A stretch of DNA of 64,000 nt, from positions 1 through 64,000 of the forward strand of contig JAMOBD010000009.1 in NCBI GenBank assembly GCA_039908345.1, read 5' to 3'. A program made the position numbers and the translations under genes. The notes under the pieces were generated by a model, which ran no database searches, was not told the origin of the DNA, and saw only the letters and a program-made list of their open reading frames with translations. Source of the DNA: Magnetospirillum sp. WYHS-4. GTDB taxonomy: Bacteria; Pseudomonadota; Alphaproteobacteria; Rhodospirillales; GLO-3. Below are positions 34,977 to 43,521 of the stretch, piece by piece. Positions within the stretch are counted from its first letter, which is position 1. Each line of letters starts with the position of its first letter.

Positions 34977-36209
34977 ATGGATTTCGATCTGCGCAAGGCC
35001 GTCGTACCCCTGTTCGCCCCCGCGTTACTGCTGGCGGCGTCCTTCCTGCTGGTCGAGCCCCTGCGCGGGCTGCCCAAGGCCATGGCCCAGGTGCCGGCCT
35101 TCGCGCCTTACCTGCTGGCGACCATCGGCATCGCCCTGGCAGTCTGGTTCCAGAGAACACGGGTGGTCTATCCGCTGCTGCTGCTGATCCTCGCCTATGC
35201 GGCGCTCAGCGCCTATGTGCCGGGTCTCCCCGACAAGGGGCCGCGCGGCCAGGTGGTCTATGCCGCCATCGCCGTCCTGCTGCCCATCAACTTGGCAGTC
35301 TTCGCCTTCTTCGAGGAGCGGGGACTCACCTCCTTGCCCGGACTGGCCCGCCTGGCCGCCATCGCCTTGCAGGCGGCCGCCATCGCGGCGGCTGCGGGCG
35401 GCGGGCTGTGGCAGGACATCGGCGGGTTGCTGCATTACCGCTTCCTTTCGCCCGCCTTCGACAAGGGCACCCACCTGCCCCAGCCCGCCATGCTGAGCCT
35501 GTTGCTGGCCGGTCTTGCGCTGGCGGGCCGGCTGGCGCTGAAGCGCCTGCCCCTGGAAGGCGGCGCCCTGGGCGCCCTGGTGGCGTCCGGCATCGCCCTG
35601 CACATGATCGGCCAGGGTTCGGCGCCCGCCCTGTTCCTGGGAGCCGCCCTGCTGGCCTACGTGGTGGCCCTGGCCCAGGAAGCCTATCGTATGGCATTCC
35701 TGGACGAACTGACCGGCCTGGCGGCCCGGCGGGCCTTGTTCGGGCTGCTGAAGACCCTGTCCGGGCGCTATGTGGTCGCCATGCTGGACGTCGACCATTT
35801 CAAGAAGTTCAACGATACCTACGGCCACGACGTGGGCGACCAGGTGCTGCGCATGGTGGCCTCCTGCATGGACCGGGTGACCGGCGGTGGCCGACCGTTC
35901 CGTTACGGCGGCGAGGAATTCACCGTGGTCTTTCCGGGCAAGAGCCTGAAGGAAGCCAAGATCCATCTGGAATCCCTGCGCGAAAGCATCGCCGCTTGCG
36001 AATTCCGCCTGCGGAGCAAGGACCGCCCCGACGAGAGGCCCGACAAGCCGGGGGTCAAGGGAGACGACGCCAAGACCGTGAGCGTCACCATTTCCATCGG
36101 CATGTCGGAAAAGAAGGCGGAGCACGCCACCTTCGAGGAAGCCCTGAAAGCCGCCGACGAGGCGCTCTATCGCGCCAAGGAAGGCGGCCGCAACCGGGTG
36201 AGCGCCTAG
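34977..36209 (+). CDS. Membrane-bound diguanylate cyclase (GGDEF)
   Basis: A 410-aa protein with an N-terminal sensor of about seven TM helices (residues 8-235) and a C-terminal GGDEF domain with DVDHFKKFNDTYGHDVGD and the active loop YGGEEF near residue 309. No RxxD site lies at the usual position before the loop, unlike the other cyclase in this window. A charged insertion (about residues 345-370, SKDRPDERPDKPGVKGDDAK) interrupts the domain, as seen in several GGDEF subfamilies. Followed by nikR after 51 nt. Confidence 0.92.
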   Translation: MDFDLRKAVVPLFAPALLLAASFLLVEPLRGLPKAMAQVPAFAPYLLATIGIALAVWFQRTRVVYPLLLLILAYAALSAYVPGLPDKGPRGQVVYAAIAVLLPINLAVFAFFEERGLTSLPGLARLAAIALQAAAIAAAAGGGLWQDIGGLLHYRFLSPAFDKGTHLPQPAMLSLLLAGLALAGRLALKRLPLEGGALGALVASGIALHMIGQGSAPALFLGAALLAYVVALAQEAYRMAFLDELTGLAARRALFGLLKTLSGRYVVAMLDVDHFKKFNDTYGHDVGDQVLRMVASCMDRVTGGGRPFRYGGEEFTVVFPGKSLKEAKIHLESLRESIAACEFRLRSKDRPDERPDKPGVKGDDAKTVSVTISIGMSEKKAEHATFEEALKAADEALYRAKEGGRNRVSA

Positions 36210-36260
36210 CCACAGGGCGCGAAGCGGTCTAGACTGCCGACGGCAAGGCAGGGGCAAGGC

Positions 36261-36734
36261 ATGGAACGCATCACCATCAGTCTGGACGAGGACTTGGTCC
36301 GCGAACTGGACGGCTTCATGGAACGGCGCGGCTACGGCAACCGGTCCGAGGCCTTCCGCGACCTGTTGCGGGAAAAGCTGGAAGCCGACCGCCTGGAACG
36401 CGACGAGGGCGGTTTCTGCGTCGGCTGCCTGACCTACATCTACGACCATGCCTCGCGGGAACTGGCCAGCCGCCTCACCCACGCCCAGCACGACCACCAC
36501 GACCTGGCGGTATCCACCCTGCACGTCCATCTCGATCACAAGACTTGCCTGGAAGCCGTGGTACTGCGTGGCGAGACAAGGCGGGTCCGCCAGTTCGCCG
36601 ATAGCGTCACCTCCCAGCCGGGGGTGCGGCACGGCAAGCTCTACATCGTGCCGGCCGATGTCGAGATGGGCCATCACCGCCACGGGCCCGGCCCGACCCG
36701 CGTCCCCCACTTCCACAGCCATCCCAAGACCTGA
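36261..36734 (+). CDS. nikR: Nickel-responsive regulator NikR
   Basis: NikR represses nickel import genes when nickel is sufficient. The 157-aa protein has a ribbon-helix-helix (MERITISLDEDLVRELD, residues 1-50) and a C-terminal ACT-like domain with the high-affinity nickel ligands His77, His88, His90 and Cys96. The tail is His-rich (GHHRHGPGP, HFHSHP), which may add metal binding. No nickel transporter lies beside it, but the cell has a [NiFe] hydrogenase 16 kb away that needs nickel. Confidence 0.95.
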   Translation: MERITISLDEDLVRELDGFMERRGYGNRSEAFRDLLREKLEADRLERDEGGFCVGCLTYIYDHASRELASRLTHAQHDHHDLAVSTLHVHLDHKTCLEAVVLRGETRRVRQFADSVTSQPGVRHGKLYIVPADVEMGHHRHGPGPTRVPHFHSHPKT

Positions 36735-36745
36735 GAAGCCCCAAC

Positions 36746-37402
36746 ATGTTCCTTGATGAATCCTTTGTCATCGGCGCCTTCGAACTGGGCATCGTGGTGA
36801 CCAGCCCGCCTTGGTACGAGAACTGCTACCTGGTGCGCCACAAGCCGAGCGGTGAGCAGGTAATCGTCGATCCGGGCGGCGACCCCGGCCGCATCGTCGA
36901 GACCGCCCGTGAACGGACGGGGGTGCTGAAGGAAATCCTGCTGACCCATGGCCACCCGGACCACATCGGCGGGACGCGAAAGGTGCAGGACGCCTTCGGG
37001 ATCGGCTGCCGCGCCCATGTGGACGAGGAAGCCGTCATTTCCCGTGCCGGCGGCTTTGCGGCGGCACTCGGCATCCAGGCATTCGAGGGGCCGAAGGACT
37101 GCGGCTATTTCGAAGGCGAGCCCGAGATGACCTTGGGCGGGGTGCCGTTCCGGGTCCTCCATACTCCCGGCCATACGCCGGGCGGGGTCTGCTTCCTGTT
37201 CGACGGCTTCGCCTTGACCGGCGACACCCTGTTCAATCATGGCGTCGGACGCACCGATTTTCCAGGCGGAGATGCCCGCCAGTTGTCCCTGTCCATTACC
37301 CGGCTGCTCGATTCGGTACCGGAAGGCACCTTGCTGTTCAGCGGCCACGGGCCGCACTGGGCGGCCGGCGAAGCGAAGCGCTGGTGGCGGTCGATGATCT
37401 GA
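36746..37402 (+). CDS. MBL-fold metallo-hydrolase (glyoxalase II-like)
   Basis: A 218-aa metallo-beta-lactamase-fold hydrolase with the di-metal site THGHPDHIGG (His68, His70, Asp72, His73), the LHTPGHTPGG His, ALTGDTLF Asp and the SGHGP His. It is short enough to be a single-domain hydrolase of the glyoxalase II/YcbL type; the substrate is not evident. Starts 11 nt after nikR; stop overlaps the next start (TGATG). Confidence 0.9.
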   Translation: MFLDESFVIGAFELGIVVTSPPWYENCYLVRHKPSGEQVIVDPGGDPGRIVETARERTGVLKEILLTHGHPDHIGGTRKVQDAFGIGCRAHVDEEAVISRAGGFAAALGIQAFEGPKDCGYFEGEPEMTLGGVPFRVLHTPGHTPGGVCFLFDGFALTGDTLFNHGVGRTDFPGGDARQLSLSITRLLDSVPEGTLLFSGHGPHWAAGEAKRWWRSMI

Positions 37403-37860
37403 TGCTCTATTTCGCCTACGGGCTCAACATGGACGAGGCGGGAATGGCCGGGCGCTGCCCCGGTGCCCGCCTACTGGGAACGGCCCTGCTGGCGGGCCAT
37501 CGCTTCGCCATCACCCGGCTGGGGGTGGCGACGGTGCTGGCGGACCGGCGGGCATCGGTTCCCGGCCTGCTCTGGCACCTGACCCCGGCGGACGAACGGG
37601 CGCTCGACGCCTTCGAACTGGTGGCCGCCGGCCAATACCGCAAGGCTTGGTGCGCCTTGCCGACGCCCGGCGGGCGCTTTCGGCGGTGCCGGGTCTACCG
37701 GGCCGCCGATTCCCGGCCGGGCCGGGCCGGGCCCGGCTATCTGGAGGCGGTCTGGGCGGCACGCCGACGGCACGGCTTGCCGACGCCTACCAGCGCAGGA
37801 ACAGGCGGTCGTCCTCGACGCGGTGGCTTATCACCACGACGCGCTTGGGCTCCAGGGTGA
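37402..37860 (+). CDS. Gamma-glutamylcyclotransferase-like protein
   Basis: A 152-aa protein with the GGCT/AIG2 start LYFAYGLNMDEAGMAGRCPGA, the GLLWHLTPADERALDAFE segment and GPGYLEAVWAARRRHGLP near the end. The family cyclises gamma-glutamyl peptides, but many members have unknown substrates. After HGLP the frame is Arg/Gly-rich, unlike the family, and runs 74 nt into the convergent gene. A frameshift near 37785 or a poorly conserved tail may explain this. Confidence 0.75.
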   Translation: MLYFAYGLNMDEAGMAGRCPGARLLGTALLAGHRFAITRLGVATVLADRRASVPGLLWHLTPADERALDAFELVAAGQYRKAWCALPTPGGRFRRCRVYRAADSRPGRAGPGYLEAVWAARRRHGLPTPTSAGTGGRPRRGGLSPRRAWAPG

Positions 37861-38533
37861 TGGTTTCCTCAAGCCGATGGTCGAAGTCGGCCTTGTCCTG
37901 CTTCAGGCGCATCAGGGCCACCAGCTTGTGGGTTCCCGCCGGAACCAGGAACTTGGCGTAGAAGACCGAATTGCCGTCGCTGGACAGCCCCGAAGGCTTC
38001 ACCGTCCGCTCGTAGAGCGCCTTGCCGTCCAGTTCGACCCTGATGGTCACCGGCGAACGGCCTCGGCTTTCGCAGACCGTCTTGATGCGGCCCTGGGGGG
38101 GCAGCTTGGCCAGTTCCTCCGGAGTGCGCTCGCGACAGGCCCCGGAATGGAGGCCGGGCCGGCTGAGACTGAGCTTGATCTCGGCTTGATCGGCAGCGTG
38201 CAGGTGATAGGTCGGGTTGTTGGAATAATAGGCGATGGGCAGGCCCAGCAGCCCATAGAAAGCGGCCTGGCCCAGCAACTGGACCGGAGTCCGGCGCTCG
38301 CTGCGCTTGATGATCCGCTGGGCATCGCCCATCTTCTTGCGCCGCTCCGCCATCAGCGAGTCGCGTTCCGCCTTTTCCCGACGCAGCTTGCGCATGATCT
38401 CGCCGGGCAGGAACACCACATGCCCGATACCGATGTTGTACATGGCCCAGATCAGGATCGGACCGAAGAACATGATCGGCACGATGTAGAAGACGGGAAC
38501 GCCGCCGATCTTGGTGAAGAGGATATCGAACAT
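37787..38533 (-). CDS. Unrecognised membrane protein at the end of the oxidase-like operon
   Basis: I do not recognise this 248-aa protein. It starts MFDILFTKIGGVPVFYIVPI with a TM helix (about 14-36), then a charged, helical segment (about 45-75), a second hydrophobic helix (about 87-103) and a soluble C-terminal domain rich in beta-strand (VTIRVELDGKALYERT, KFLVPAGTHKLVALMRL). It begins 12 nt after the cytochrome b fusion gene, so it is probably a subunit or accessory of that complex. No heme or Fe-S motif is seen. Confidence 0.75.
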   Translation of the reverse strand: MFDILFTKIGGVPVFYIVPIMFFGPILIWAMYNIGIGHVVFLPGEIMRKLRREKAERDSLMAERRKKMGDAQRIIKRSERRTPVQLLGQAAFYGLLGLPIAYYSNNPTYHLHAADQAEIKLSLSRPGLHSGACRERTPEELAKLPPQGRIKTVCESRGRSPVTIRVELDGKALYERTVKPSGLSSDGNSVFYAKFLVPAGTHKLVALMRLKQDKADFDHRLEETITLEPKRVVVISHRVEDDRLFLRW

Positions 38534-38545
38534 GACGGTTTCCCC

Positions 38546-40126
38546 CTACTCGGCCGCGGCTTCGGCGGCGGTCGGCTTGCCGGCCGGTGGAGGCGGCAGG
38601 GTTCTGAGACGGCCACGGAAGGCCGCGATCTCTTCGCTCAACTGGGCAGCATCGATGGGGCCGGCGAAGGACACATGCAGACGTTCGCGCGGGACGCGGC
38701 GGCGCAGGTAGGGGTCCCGCATGCCGTCCATGCGCTCCTCCATCCAGCGGTCGCCCAGCCGATTGAAGCAGTCGCAGGATCGGCAGGAGGCCACGACCAC
38801 GCCGTCGGCCCCATCGGCGGCCAGGGCGAAGTCGATGAAAGAAGGCGGCAGCATGGAAATGCACGGCAGCGCCACGCCCTTGACCCCTCCGGTCTCCACC
38901 TCGTTCACCCGGGCGCCGTGGTAGCAGCCCAGCACCAGGACGACGGGTTCCCCTGCCGGCGCATCCCCGCGGGCCTCGGCGATGGCCTTCACCGTCAGCG
39001 CCCGTAGCTCCTTCAGGCGGAAGTCGGGCAGATCGATACCGGTGGTCAGCTCCTCCGTATGGCGGAAGGGTGTCGAGGTGGGGCAAGCCCCCACGCAGAT
39101 GCCGCAAGCGGTGCAGAGGGAGGGATCGACCACCGCCTCCTCGTCGAAGGGCCGGCCGTCGGTACGGGCCTGCATCTGCACGGCGCCGAAGGGGCAGTCG
39201 ACGAAGCAGCGGGTGCAGCCGTTGCATTTCTCCAGGTCGACCACCGCGGCGCGGGGCAGCTTCACCGGCGGCAGCCAGGGCATGGCGGCGACCAGGAACG
39301 ACACGCCCACCATGACGATCCACAAGGGCCCGGCGCCGTACTTTTCCAGCACCGGATAGAACAGCATGTAGAACCAGTCCAGGTTCACCTGGGCCGGCGA
39401 CATCCCCAAATCGGCGGGACCGTGGGATCGGGCCGGATAGATCAACGACACGGCGACCAACATGAACAGGATGCCGAGGCCCAAGCCGCGGGGCGGGTTG
39501 ATCTTCGGATGCTGCACGCGCAGCACGTGGATCCACATGATGAAAAGCAGGAACAGCGGCGCGAAGATGTGCATGAAGACCAGCAGCGTGAAGAAGCGGT
39601 CGGTCAGGCTGCCCCGCATGAGGAAATTGTTGGCGATCGGCTCGCCGAAGATGCCCAGCCAGTCCAGCCATTCCATGGACCGCACGGCCACGTACTGGGC
39701 CAGTTCGTCCCACACCAGCCAATAGCCGCTGATCCCCGAGGTGTAGAGGAACCACAGAATGGGCACGCCGGTGAACCAGGTGAACCAGCGGGCGTCACGG
39801 TAGCGGTCGAAAAGAAACTCGCGCCCCATGTGCCAGACCGCCGTCACCACCATGGCGTCGGAGGCGTAGCGGTGGATGCTGCGCATCACGCCGGCCAGCC
39901 ACCACTGTGCGGTGATCCTTTCCACCGACTGGTAGGCGTTGGGCACGTGGGTGTCGAACATCACGTAGACCCAGATGCCGCTGATGGCCACCAGCCAGAA
40001 CAGGAAGAACGAGATCGTTCCCATCTGGCGCATGGGGTTCCACTTGGGGCCGAAGGGCTTGTCGACCAGGGCCTCCAGACGCAGAAGGGCGTTCTGCAGG
40101 GGCTCGCGGATGAGTCTCTTCTTCAA
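38546..40126 (-). CDS. Cytochrome b / 2[4Fe-4S] ferredoxin / MvhD-FlpD-like fusion protein
   Basis: A 526-aa three-part fusion. Part 1 (about 1-285) is a bc1/b6-type cytochrome b N-terminal domain. His85/His99 and His186/His200 each have 13 residues between them, as needed for two b hemes. Part 2 (about 292-352) is a ferredoxin with CNGCTRCFVDC (301-311) and CTACGICVGAC (338-348). Part 3 (about 393-490) resembles the MvhD/FlpD Fe-S subunit of hydrogenase/heterodisulfide reductase complexes, with GCYHG (Cys401), PCISML (Cys422) and CRSCDC (448-453). The fusion could move electrons between a cytoplasmic donor and quinone or subunit II. A Nnr-type promoter precedes it. Confidence 0.88.
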   Translation of the reverse strand: MKKRLIREPLQNALLRLEALVDKPFGPKWNPMRQMGTISFFLFWLVAISGIWVYVMFDTHVPNAYQSVERITAQWWLAGVMRSIHRYASDAMVVTAVWHMGREFLFDRYRDARWFTWFTGVPILWFLYTSGISGYWLVWDELAQYVAVRSMEWLDWLGIFGEPIANNFLMRGSLTDRFFTLLVFMHIFAPLFLLFIMWIHVLRVQHPKINPPRGLGLGILFMLVAVSLIYPARSHGPADLGMSPAQVNLDWFYMLFYPVLEKYGAGPLWIVMVGVSFLVAAMPWLPPVKLPRAAVVDLEKCNGCTRCFVDCPFGAVQMQARTDGRPFDEEAVVDPSLCTACGICVGACPTSTPFRHTEELTTGIDLPDFRLKELRALTVKAIAEARGDAPAGEPVVLVLGCYHGARVNEVETGGVKGVALPCISMLPPSFIDFALAADGADGVVVASCRSCDCFNRLGDRWMEERMDGMRDPYLRRRVPRERLHVSFAGPIDAAQLSEEIAAFRGRLRTLPPPPAGKPTAAEAAAE

Positions 40127-40240
40127 CGGACTGCTCCTTGCCGGGGAAAGGCCCCGGAACGGGATGGGGACGTTGCCAGCGATACCAGGCGGTACTCTCC
40201 GAAAGGCTCAAGGCCCGAGGGATGACCGTGGCGGGTGGGA

Positions 40241-40282
40241 TTTATCACCATCCGCCATGTAAAACACCTTGACAGCGGTCAA
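40241..40282 (-). promoter_or_regulatory. Nnr/Fnr-type promoter of the cytochrome b fusion gene
   Basis: TTGACAGCGGTCAA (40269-40282) is a perfect inverted repeat of the TTGAC-N4-GTCAA form used by NO-responsive Nnr/Dnr regulators; Fnr would prefer TTGAT-N4-ATCAA. On the minus strand 22 nt separate it from GATAAA (40246-40241), a good -10. That spacing puts the box centre at -41.5 from a start near 40234, the classic class II position. The box overlaps the stop codon of the SCO gene. Confidence 0.72.
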
Positions 40283-41163
40283 GCTTGTCCTTCGCGGGCC
40301 GCGATCTCCGCATCGCGACGGCGCTGCCGGTCGCGGCGGGCGAGGCGGATCCAGGAATAGATCACATAGCCGGCGATGGCGCTGACGATCATGCCCTGGA
40401 CCACGATCTTGTAGATGCGGACCCAGTCGAAGCGATAGGTGTTCGATGCCGGATCGTAGATCGTGCAGAACAGCTTCACCTTCTTGACGAAATCCCGAAC
40501 GCTGGCATAGGGCGTGCGGGTACCGAAGACCAGTTCCTTCAAAGGCTCCACCAGATGGGGCGTTTCGAAGTTCTCGTCGAAGACTTGGCGGTAGACCGCC
40601 CCCTGTTGGTCGATGACGCTGACCATGGCGACGTGCTCGAAGCCGCCGGCCCGCGAGACGAAGGTGAAGCCCAGTTCGTCGGACAGGCCCGACACCGCGG
40701 GCAGGTCGCCCGACAAAAACAGCCAGTTGCCGTCGTCGATGCCTTGTTTACGGGCGAAGGCCCGCATCTGCTGCGGCGTGTCGGTCCGCGCGTCGAAGCC
40801 AACGGTCAGGATGTAGAAGGCATCGCGGCCCAGCGCCTTGCGGGCCACGGCGACCGAATGCTGGATCGTGTTGGTGATGGTCGGGCAGACGTCGAAACAG
40901 CCAGTATAGACCAAGCTGAGGACCAGAGGCTTGCCGGAGAAGTCGGAAAGCTTCACCTGCCGGCCGTCGGGATCGACGAACTGGAAGTCGGAAATCTTAC
41001 GCCCGATGGCCGCTTCGGCACGCATCAGCGCCGATTCGGGATCGATGCGGCTGACCGGGCCTCCGGCCTCGGGGGCCTTGCCGATGTCCGGCTGCTTGGC
41101 CGACGCCGGGCATACGGCAGCCAGGGCGAGGGCCAGGGCGAAAAGAAAGGAATGTCGGTTCAT
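40279..41163 (-). CDS. SCO1/SenC/PrrC-family protein with C-terminal membrane anchor
   Basis: A 294-aa copper-binding thioredoxin-fold protein that helps assemble CuA or relays redox state. It has an N-terminal signal or TM segment (residues 5-22), the copper motif TGCFDVCP (Cys89, Cys93) with the distant His177 (FEHVAM), and, unusually, a second TM helix near the C-terminus (about 252-270) followed by an Arg-rich cytoplasmic tail. It lies between the subunit I gene and the cytochrome b fusion, so it probably matures the CuA site of subunit II. Confidence 0.92.
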   Translation of the reverse strand: MNRHSFLFALALALAAVCPASAKQPDIGKAPEAGGPVSRIDPESALMRAEAAIGRKISDFQFVDPDGRQVKLSDFSGKPLVLSLVYTGCFDVCPTITNTIQHSVAVARKALGRDAFYILTVGFDARTDTPQQMRAFARKQGIDDGNWLFLSGDLPAVSGLSDELGFTFVSRAGGFEHVAMVSVIDQQGAVYRQVFDENFETPHLVEPLKELVFGTRTPYASVRDFVKKVKLFCTIYDPASNTYRFDWVRIYKIVVQGMIVSAIAGYVIYSWIRLARRDRQRRRDAEIAAREGQA

Positions 41164-41208
41164 GGGTTCTTCTTAGACCATTCCGGGGCCCGAGAGAAAG
41201 ACCAAGGT

Positions 41209-41247
41209 CAAGAACGGGAAAGGGCGGGAGGCTTGCGCCCCCCGCCC
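41209..41247 (-). terminator. Hairpin between subunit I and SCO genes
   Basis: On the minus strand an 11-bp GC stem (41247-41237 with 41232-41222, one G-U pair) closes a GCAA tetraloop and is followed by TTTCCCGTTCTT. The T-tract is weak, so it may be a leaky terminator or an mRNA-stabilising structure that separates the highly expressed oxidase genes from the SCO gene. Confidence 0.5.
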
Positions 41248-41273
41248 CGTCTCGTCTCGCATCGTCTGTCGGC

Positions 41274-42947
41274 TCAGGAGAGCGGCCAGACGGAAGCCAG
41301 ATATTTCCAGTTCACGAAGTAATAGAGCACGAACGTGATCAGGAAGATGATCGCCAGAACGAAGGTGCCGGGAACCGACACGCCCTCGCCGTGGCCGCTC
41401 ACGCCGGCCGGAGCCGGAGCAGCGGGGGCGGGAGCGGCAGCCGCGGTCTTGCGCTTGCCGATCAGGATGGTGCCGACCATGTTCAGGATGAAGATGGCAC
41501 CGCCCAGCGAGGCCGCCAAGGCCGCCACGCCGTTCATGCCCATCATCAGGAACGAAGCCGCCGGCAGATCGTAGCCGATGGTGGCGTCCGCCAGAGTCAT
41601 GTCCCAGTGGCGGCGCGGAGCACCGAGAGTACCCGCACCCATCTGGAACACGCCGACGAAGCTGACGCCCAGGCCGAACAGGTACGGCGCCCACTTGGCG
41701 AGACCGGGGGCGAAAAGCTCCCGCTGCCACAGGGTGGGAACCGCCCAGTAGGCCATGGCCATGAAGGCCAGGGTCGTACCGGAACCGACCGTCGTGTGGA
41801 AGTGGCCGGGGACATACATGGTGTTGTGCATGATCAGATTGAGCTGCTCGGTGCCAATCACCACGCCGGAGATGCCGCCCAGGAAGCCGAACGTCACCAC
41901 CGAGATGGCCATGCCGGAGAACACCGGGTTGCCCCAGGGCGCCTTGCGGAGCCACTCGAACAGACCCTTGTTGTAGCCCTTCTTGCGCATCGCCGCCTCG
42001 ACCGAGCCGGGCACGGTCAGACCGTGGATCATCGAACCCAGCACCGCCATGTAGAGGGCGTACGAGGTGTTGAAGATCTTGTACTCGGAGCTGAGACCCG
42101 GTTCCACCAGGAGGTGGTGGGCGGAGGCCAGCTGGAGGAACAGGATGTACAGGAAGAAGGCCATGCGGCTCACCTTCTCGCTGAGCGGCTTCGCCCCGAA
42201 CAGGATGGCGGCGATACCGTACCAGCAAGCGATGTGGGCCGACACGTTGATCTGCTGCGACGAATGGCCCATGCCCCACCAGACCACCTTGTAGAGCAGG
42301 GAGTCGATGTGGGGAATGATGCCCGCCGACCACAGCAGGGTCGGGATGAGGATCACCGCGCCGGTGGCGATGGTGAAGACCGCGATGATCGCGGCCACCA
42401 TGGCGCCGAAGGTCACCAGCGGCATGGAACCCTCGAAGGTCTTTTCCTTCTTCGCGGTCACCAGGGTGGCGAAGAAGATGCCGCAGCCGATCAGCGCGCC
42501 CACGGCGAACAGGATGATGCCGAGGTAGAAGTGCGGAGCGGCCTTGAGCGGGACGTAGGACGTGAACATCACGCTCGAGTCGCCCTGCAGCACCGCCACG
42601 TTGGTGATGGCCGCGCCGACCAGCATGAGCCCATATTGGACCCAGCCGAGCGTCGGTGCCACCAGGCGGGCGTTAAGCAGGATCGCCGAGGTGAAATAGA
42701 GCAGGACCATCTCGAAGAAGATGACCCAGACGAGCAGGATGTCGAGACCGTGACCGGTCAGGACAAGGTAGTAGAGGTCGGCGCCGAGAAGATGGACCTC
42801 GGGCCAACGGGTCAGTGCCACCAAAAGACCGAAGAGACCGCCGACCAGAAGAAACACCACCGACGTGACGGCATTCCATTTGATCAGCTTCTCCGCCGCA
42901 AGGTCAACCTTGAGGCCGGTCTCGGGGCAGGTGCGGAATTCAGCCAT
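41274..42947 (-). CDS. Heme-copper oxidase-like subunit I lacking the active-site Tyr (candidate NO reductase)
   Basis: A 557-aa membrane protein with about 13-14 TM helices. The metal ligands are present: His66 (LTGHGLDI) and His384 for the low-spin heme, His382 (VPGHFH) for the high-spin heme, and His228, His277 and His278 for CuB. In O2 reductases of the A and B types a Tyr lies four residues after the first CuB His (HPEVY or HPIVY). Here the sequence is WWGMGHSSQQINV, giving Gln232. Loss of this Tyr is the mark of heme-copper enzymes assigned as NO reductases (the sNOR/eNOR/gNOR/CuA-NOR groups). I infer NO reduction; an atypical O2 reductase cannot be excluded. A Pro/Ala linker precedes the last TM helix. 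Confidence 0.88.
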   Translation of the reverse strand: MAEFRTCPETGLKVDLAAEKLIKWNAVTSVVFLLVGGLFGLLVALTRWPEVHLLGADLYYLVLTGHGLDILLVWVIFFEMVLLYFTSAILLNARLVAPTLGWVQYGLMLVGAAITNVAVLQGDSSVMFTSYVPLKAAPHFYLGIILFAVGALIGCGIFFATLVTAKKEKTFEGSMPLVTFGAMVAAIIAVFTIATGAVILIPTLLWSAGIIPHIDSLLYKVVWWGMGHSSQQINVSAHIACWYGIAAILFGAKPLSEKVSRMAFFLYILFLQLASAHHLLVEPGLSSEYKIFNTSYALYMAVLGSMIHGLTVPGSVEAAMRKKGYNKGLFEWLRKAPWGNPVFSGMAISVVTFGFLGGISGVVIGTEQLNLIMHNTMYVPGHFHTTVGSGTTLAFMAMAYWAVPTLWQRELFAPGLAKWAPYLFGLGVSFVGVFQMGAGTLGAPRRHWDMTLADATIGYDLPAASFLMMGMNGVAALAASLGGAIFILNMVGTILIGKRKTAAAAPAPAAPAPAGVSGHGEGVSVPGTFVLAIIFLITFVLYYFVNWKYLASVWPLS

Positions 42948-42963
42948 GATTCCCTCTCCCCCC

Positions 42964-43506
42964 TCAATTGTCCGTCACGTAGATCTTGCCGGTCATGATG
43001 TGGTGGCCCGTGCCGCAGTACTCGTTGCACAGGATGCCGTAGGAACCGGAACGGGTCGGAGTGACCTTCAAGATCATTTCGTATTCGGGATGGACTTGGA
43101 TGTTGATGTTCTCGGGCAGGAGCGAGAAGCCGTGCTGCACGTCCATCGAGGACATGTGCAGACGATAGGTCGCGCCCTTCTTCAGTTCGAGCACCGGCCA
43201 CCACTGGAACTGGCGGCCGAGCAAATAGGCGTCGCCACCCACCGGCGGACGAACCACCGGAATGCCGGTCGTGCCCTCTTCACGCACCTTGTGCTTCTCG
43301 GCGGAAGCCTCGACCTTGGCCAAATAGGCGTCGGGCTTCACCCGATAAGCCTCGTTGGACAGGTTCTGCTCGCCGGCGAAATGCCAGTAAGGCATCATGA
43401 AGAACATAACCAGGGCCCACACCAATGCGATGGTGACCCAGAGAACCTCCGTCTTTTCGACGGGTTCGTTCCACCAAACCCGTTGTTCTGGAGGAGTAAT
43501 AGCCAT
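42964..43506 (-). CDS. CuA-containing subunit II of the oxidase-like complex
   Basis: A 180-aa subunit with one TM helix (about 21-40) and a periplasmic cupredoxin domain. All CuA ligands are present: His125 (DVQHGF), Cys160 and Cys164, His168 and Met171 in CNEYCGTGHHIM. It can therefore take electrons from a soluble donor such as a cytochrome c. The single-helix layout is like subunit II of ba3-type enzymes. It lies 16 nt before subunit I. Confidence 0.93.
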   Translation of the reverse strand: MAITPPEQRVWWNEPVEKTEVLWVTIALVWALVMFFMMPYWHFAGEQNLSNEAYRVKPDAYLAKVEASAEKHKVREEGTTGIPVVRPPVGGDAYLLGRQFQWWPVLELKKGATYRLHMSSMDVQHGFSLLPENINIQVHPEYEMILKVTPTRSGSYGILCNEYCGTGHHIMTGKIYVTDN

Positions 43507-43521
43507 GTAGTATCCCCCTCT

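Noticed and set aside
37402-37860. A definite frameshift at the end of the gamma-glutamylcyclotransferase-like gene
   Set aside because: The tail looks unlike the family, but an alternative frame offers no clean end either, so it is noted rather than asserted.
41274-42947. Calling subunit I an ordinary cytochrome c oxidase (ctaD)
   Set aside because: The HPEVY/HPIVY tyrosine is replaced by Gln232, and the partners differ from aa3 operons; a neutral heme-copper name is safer.
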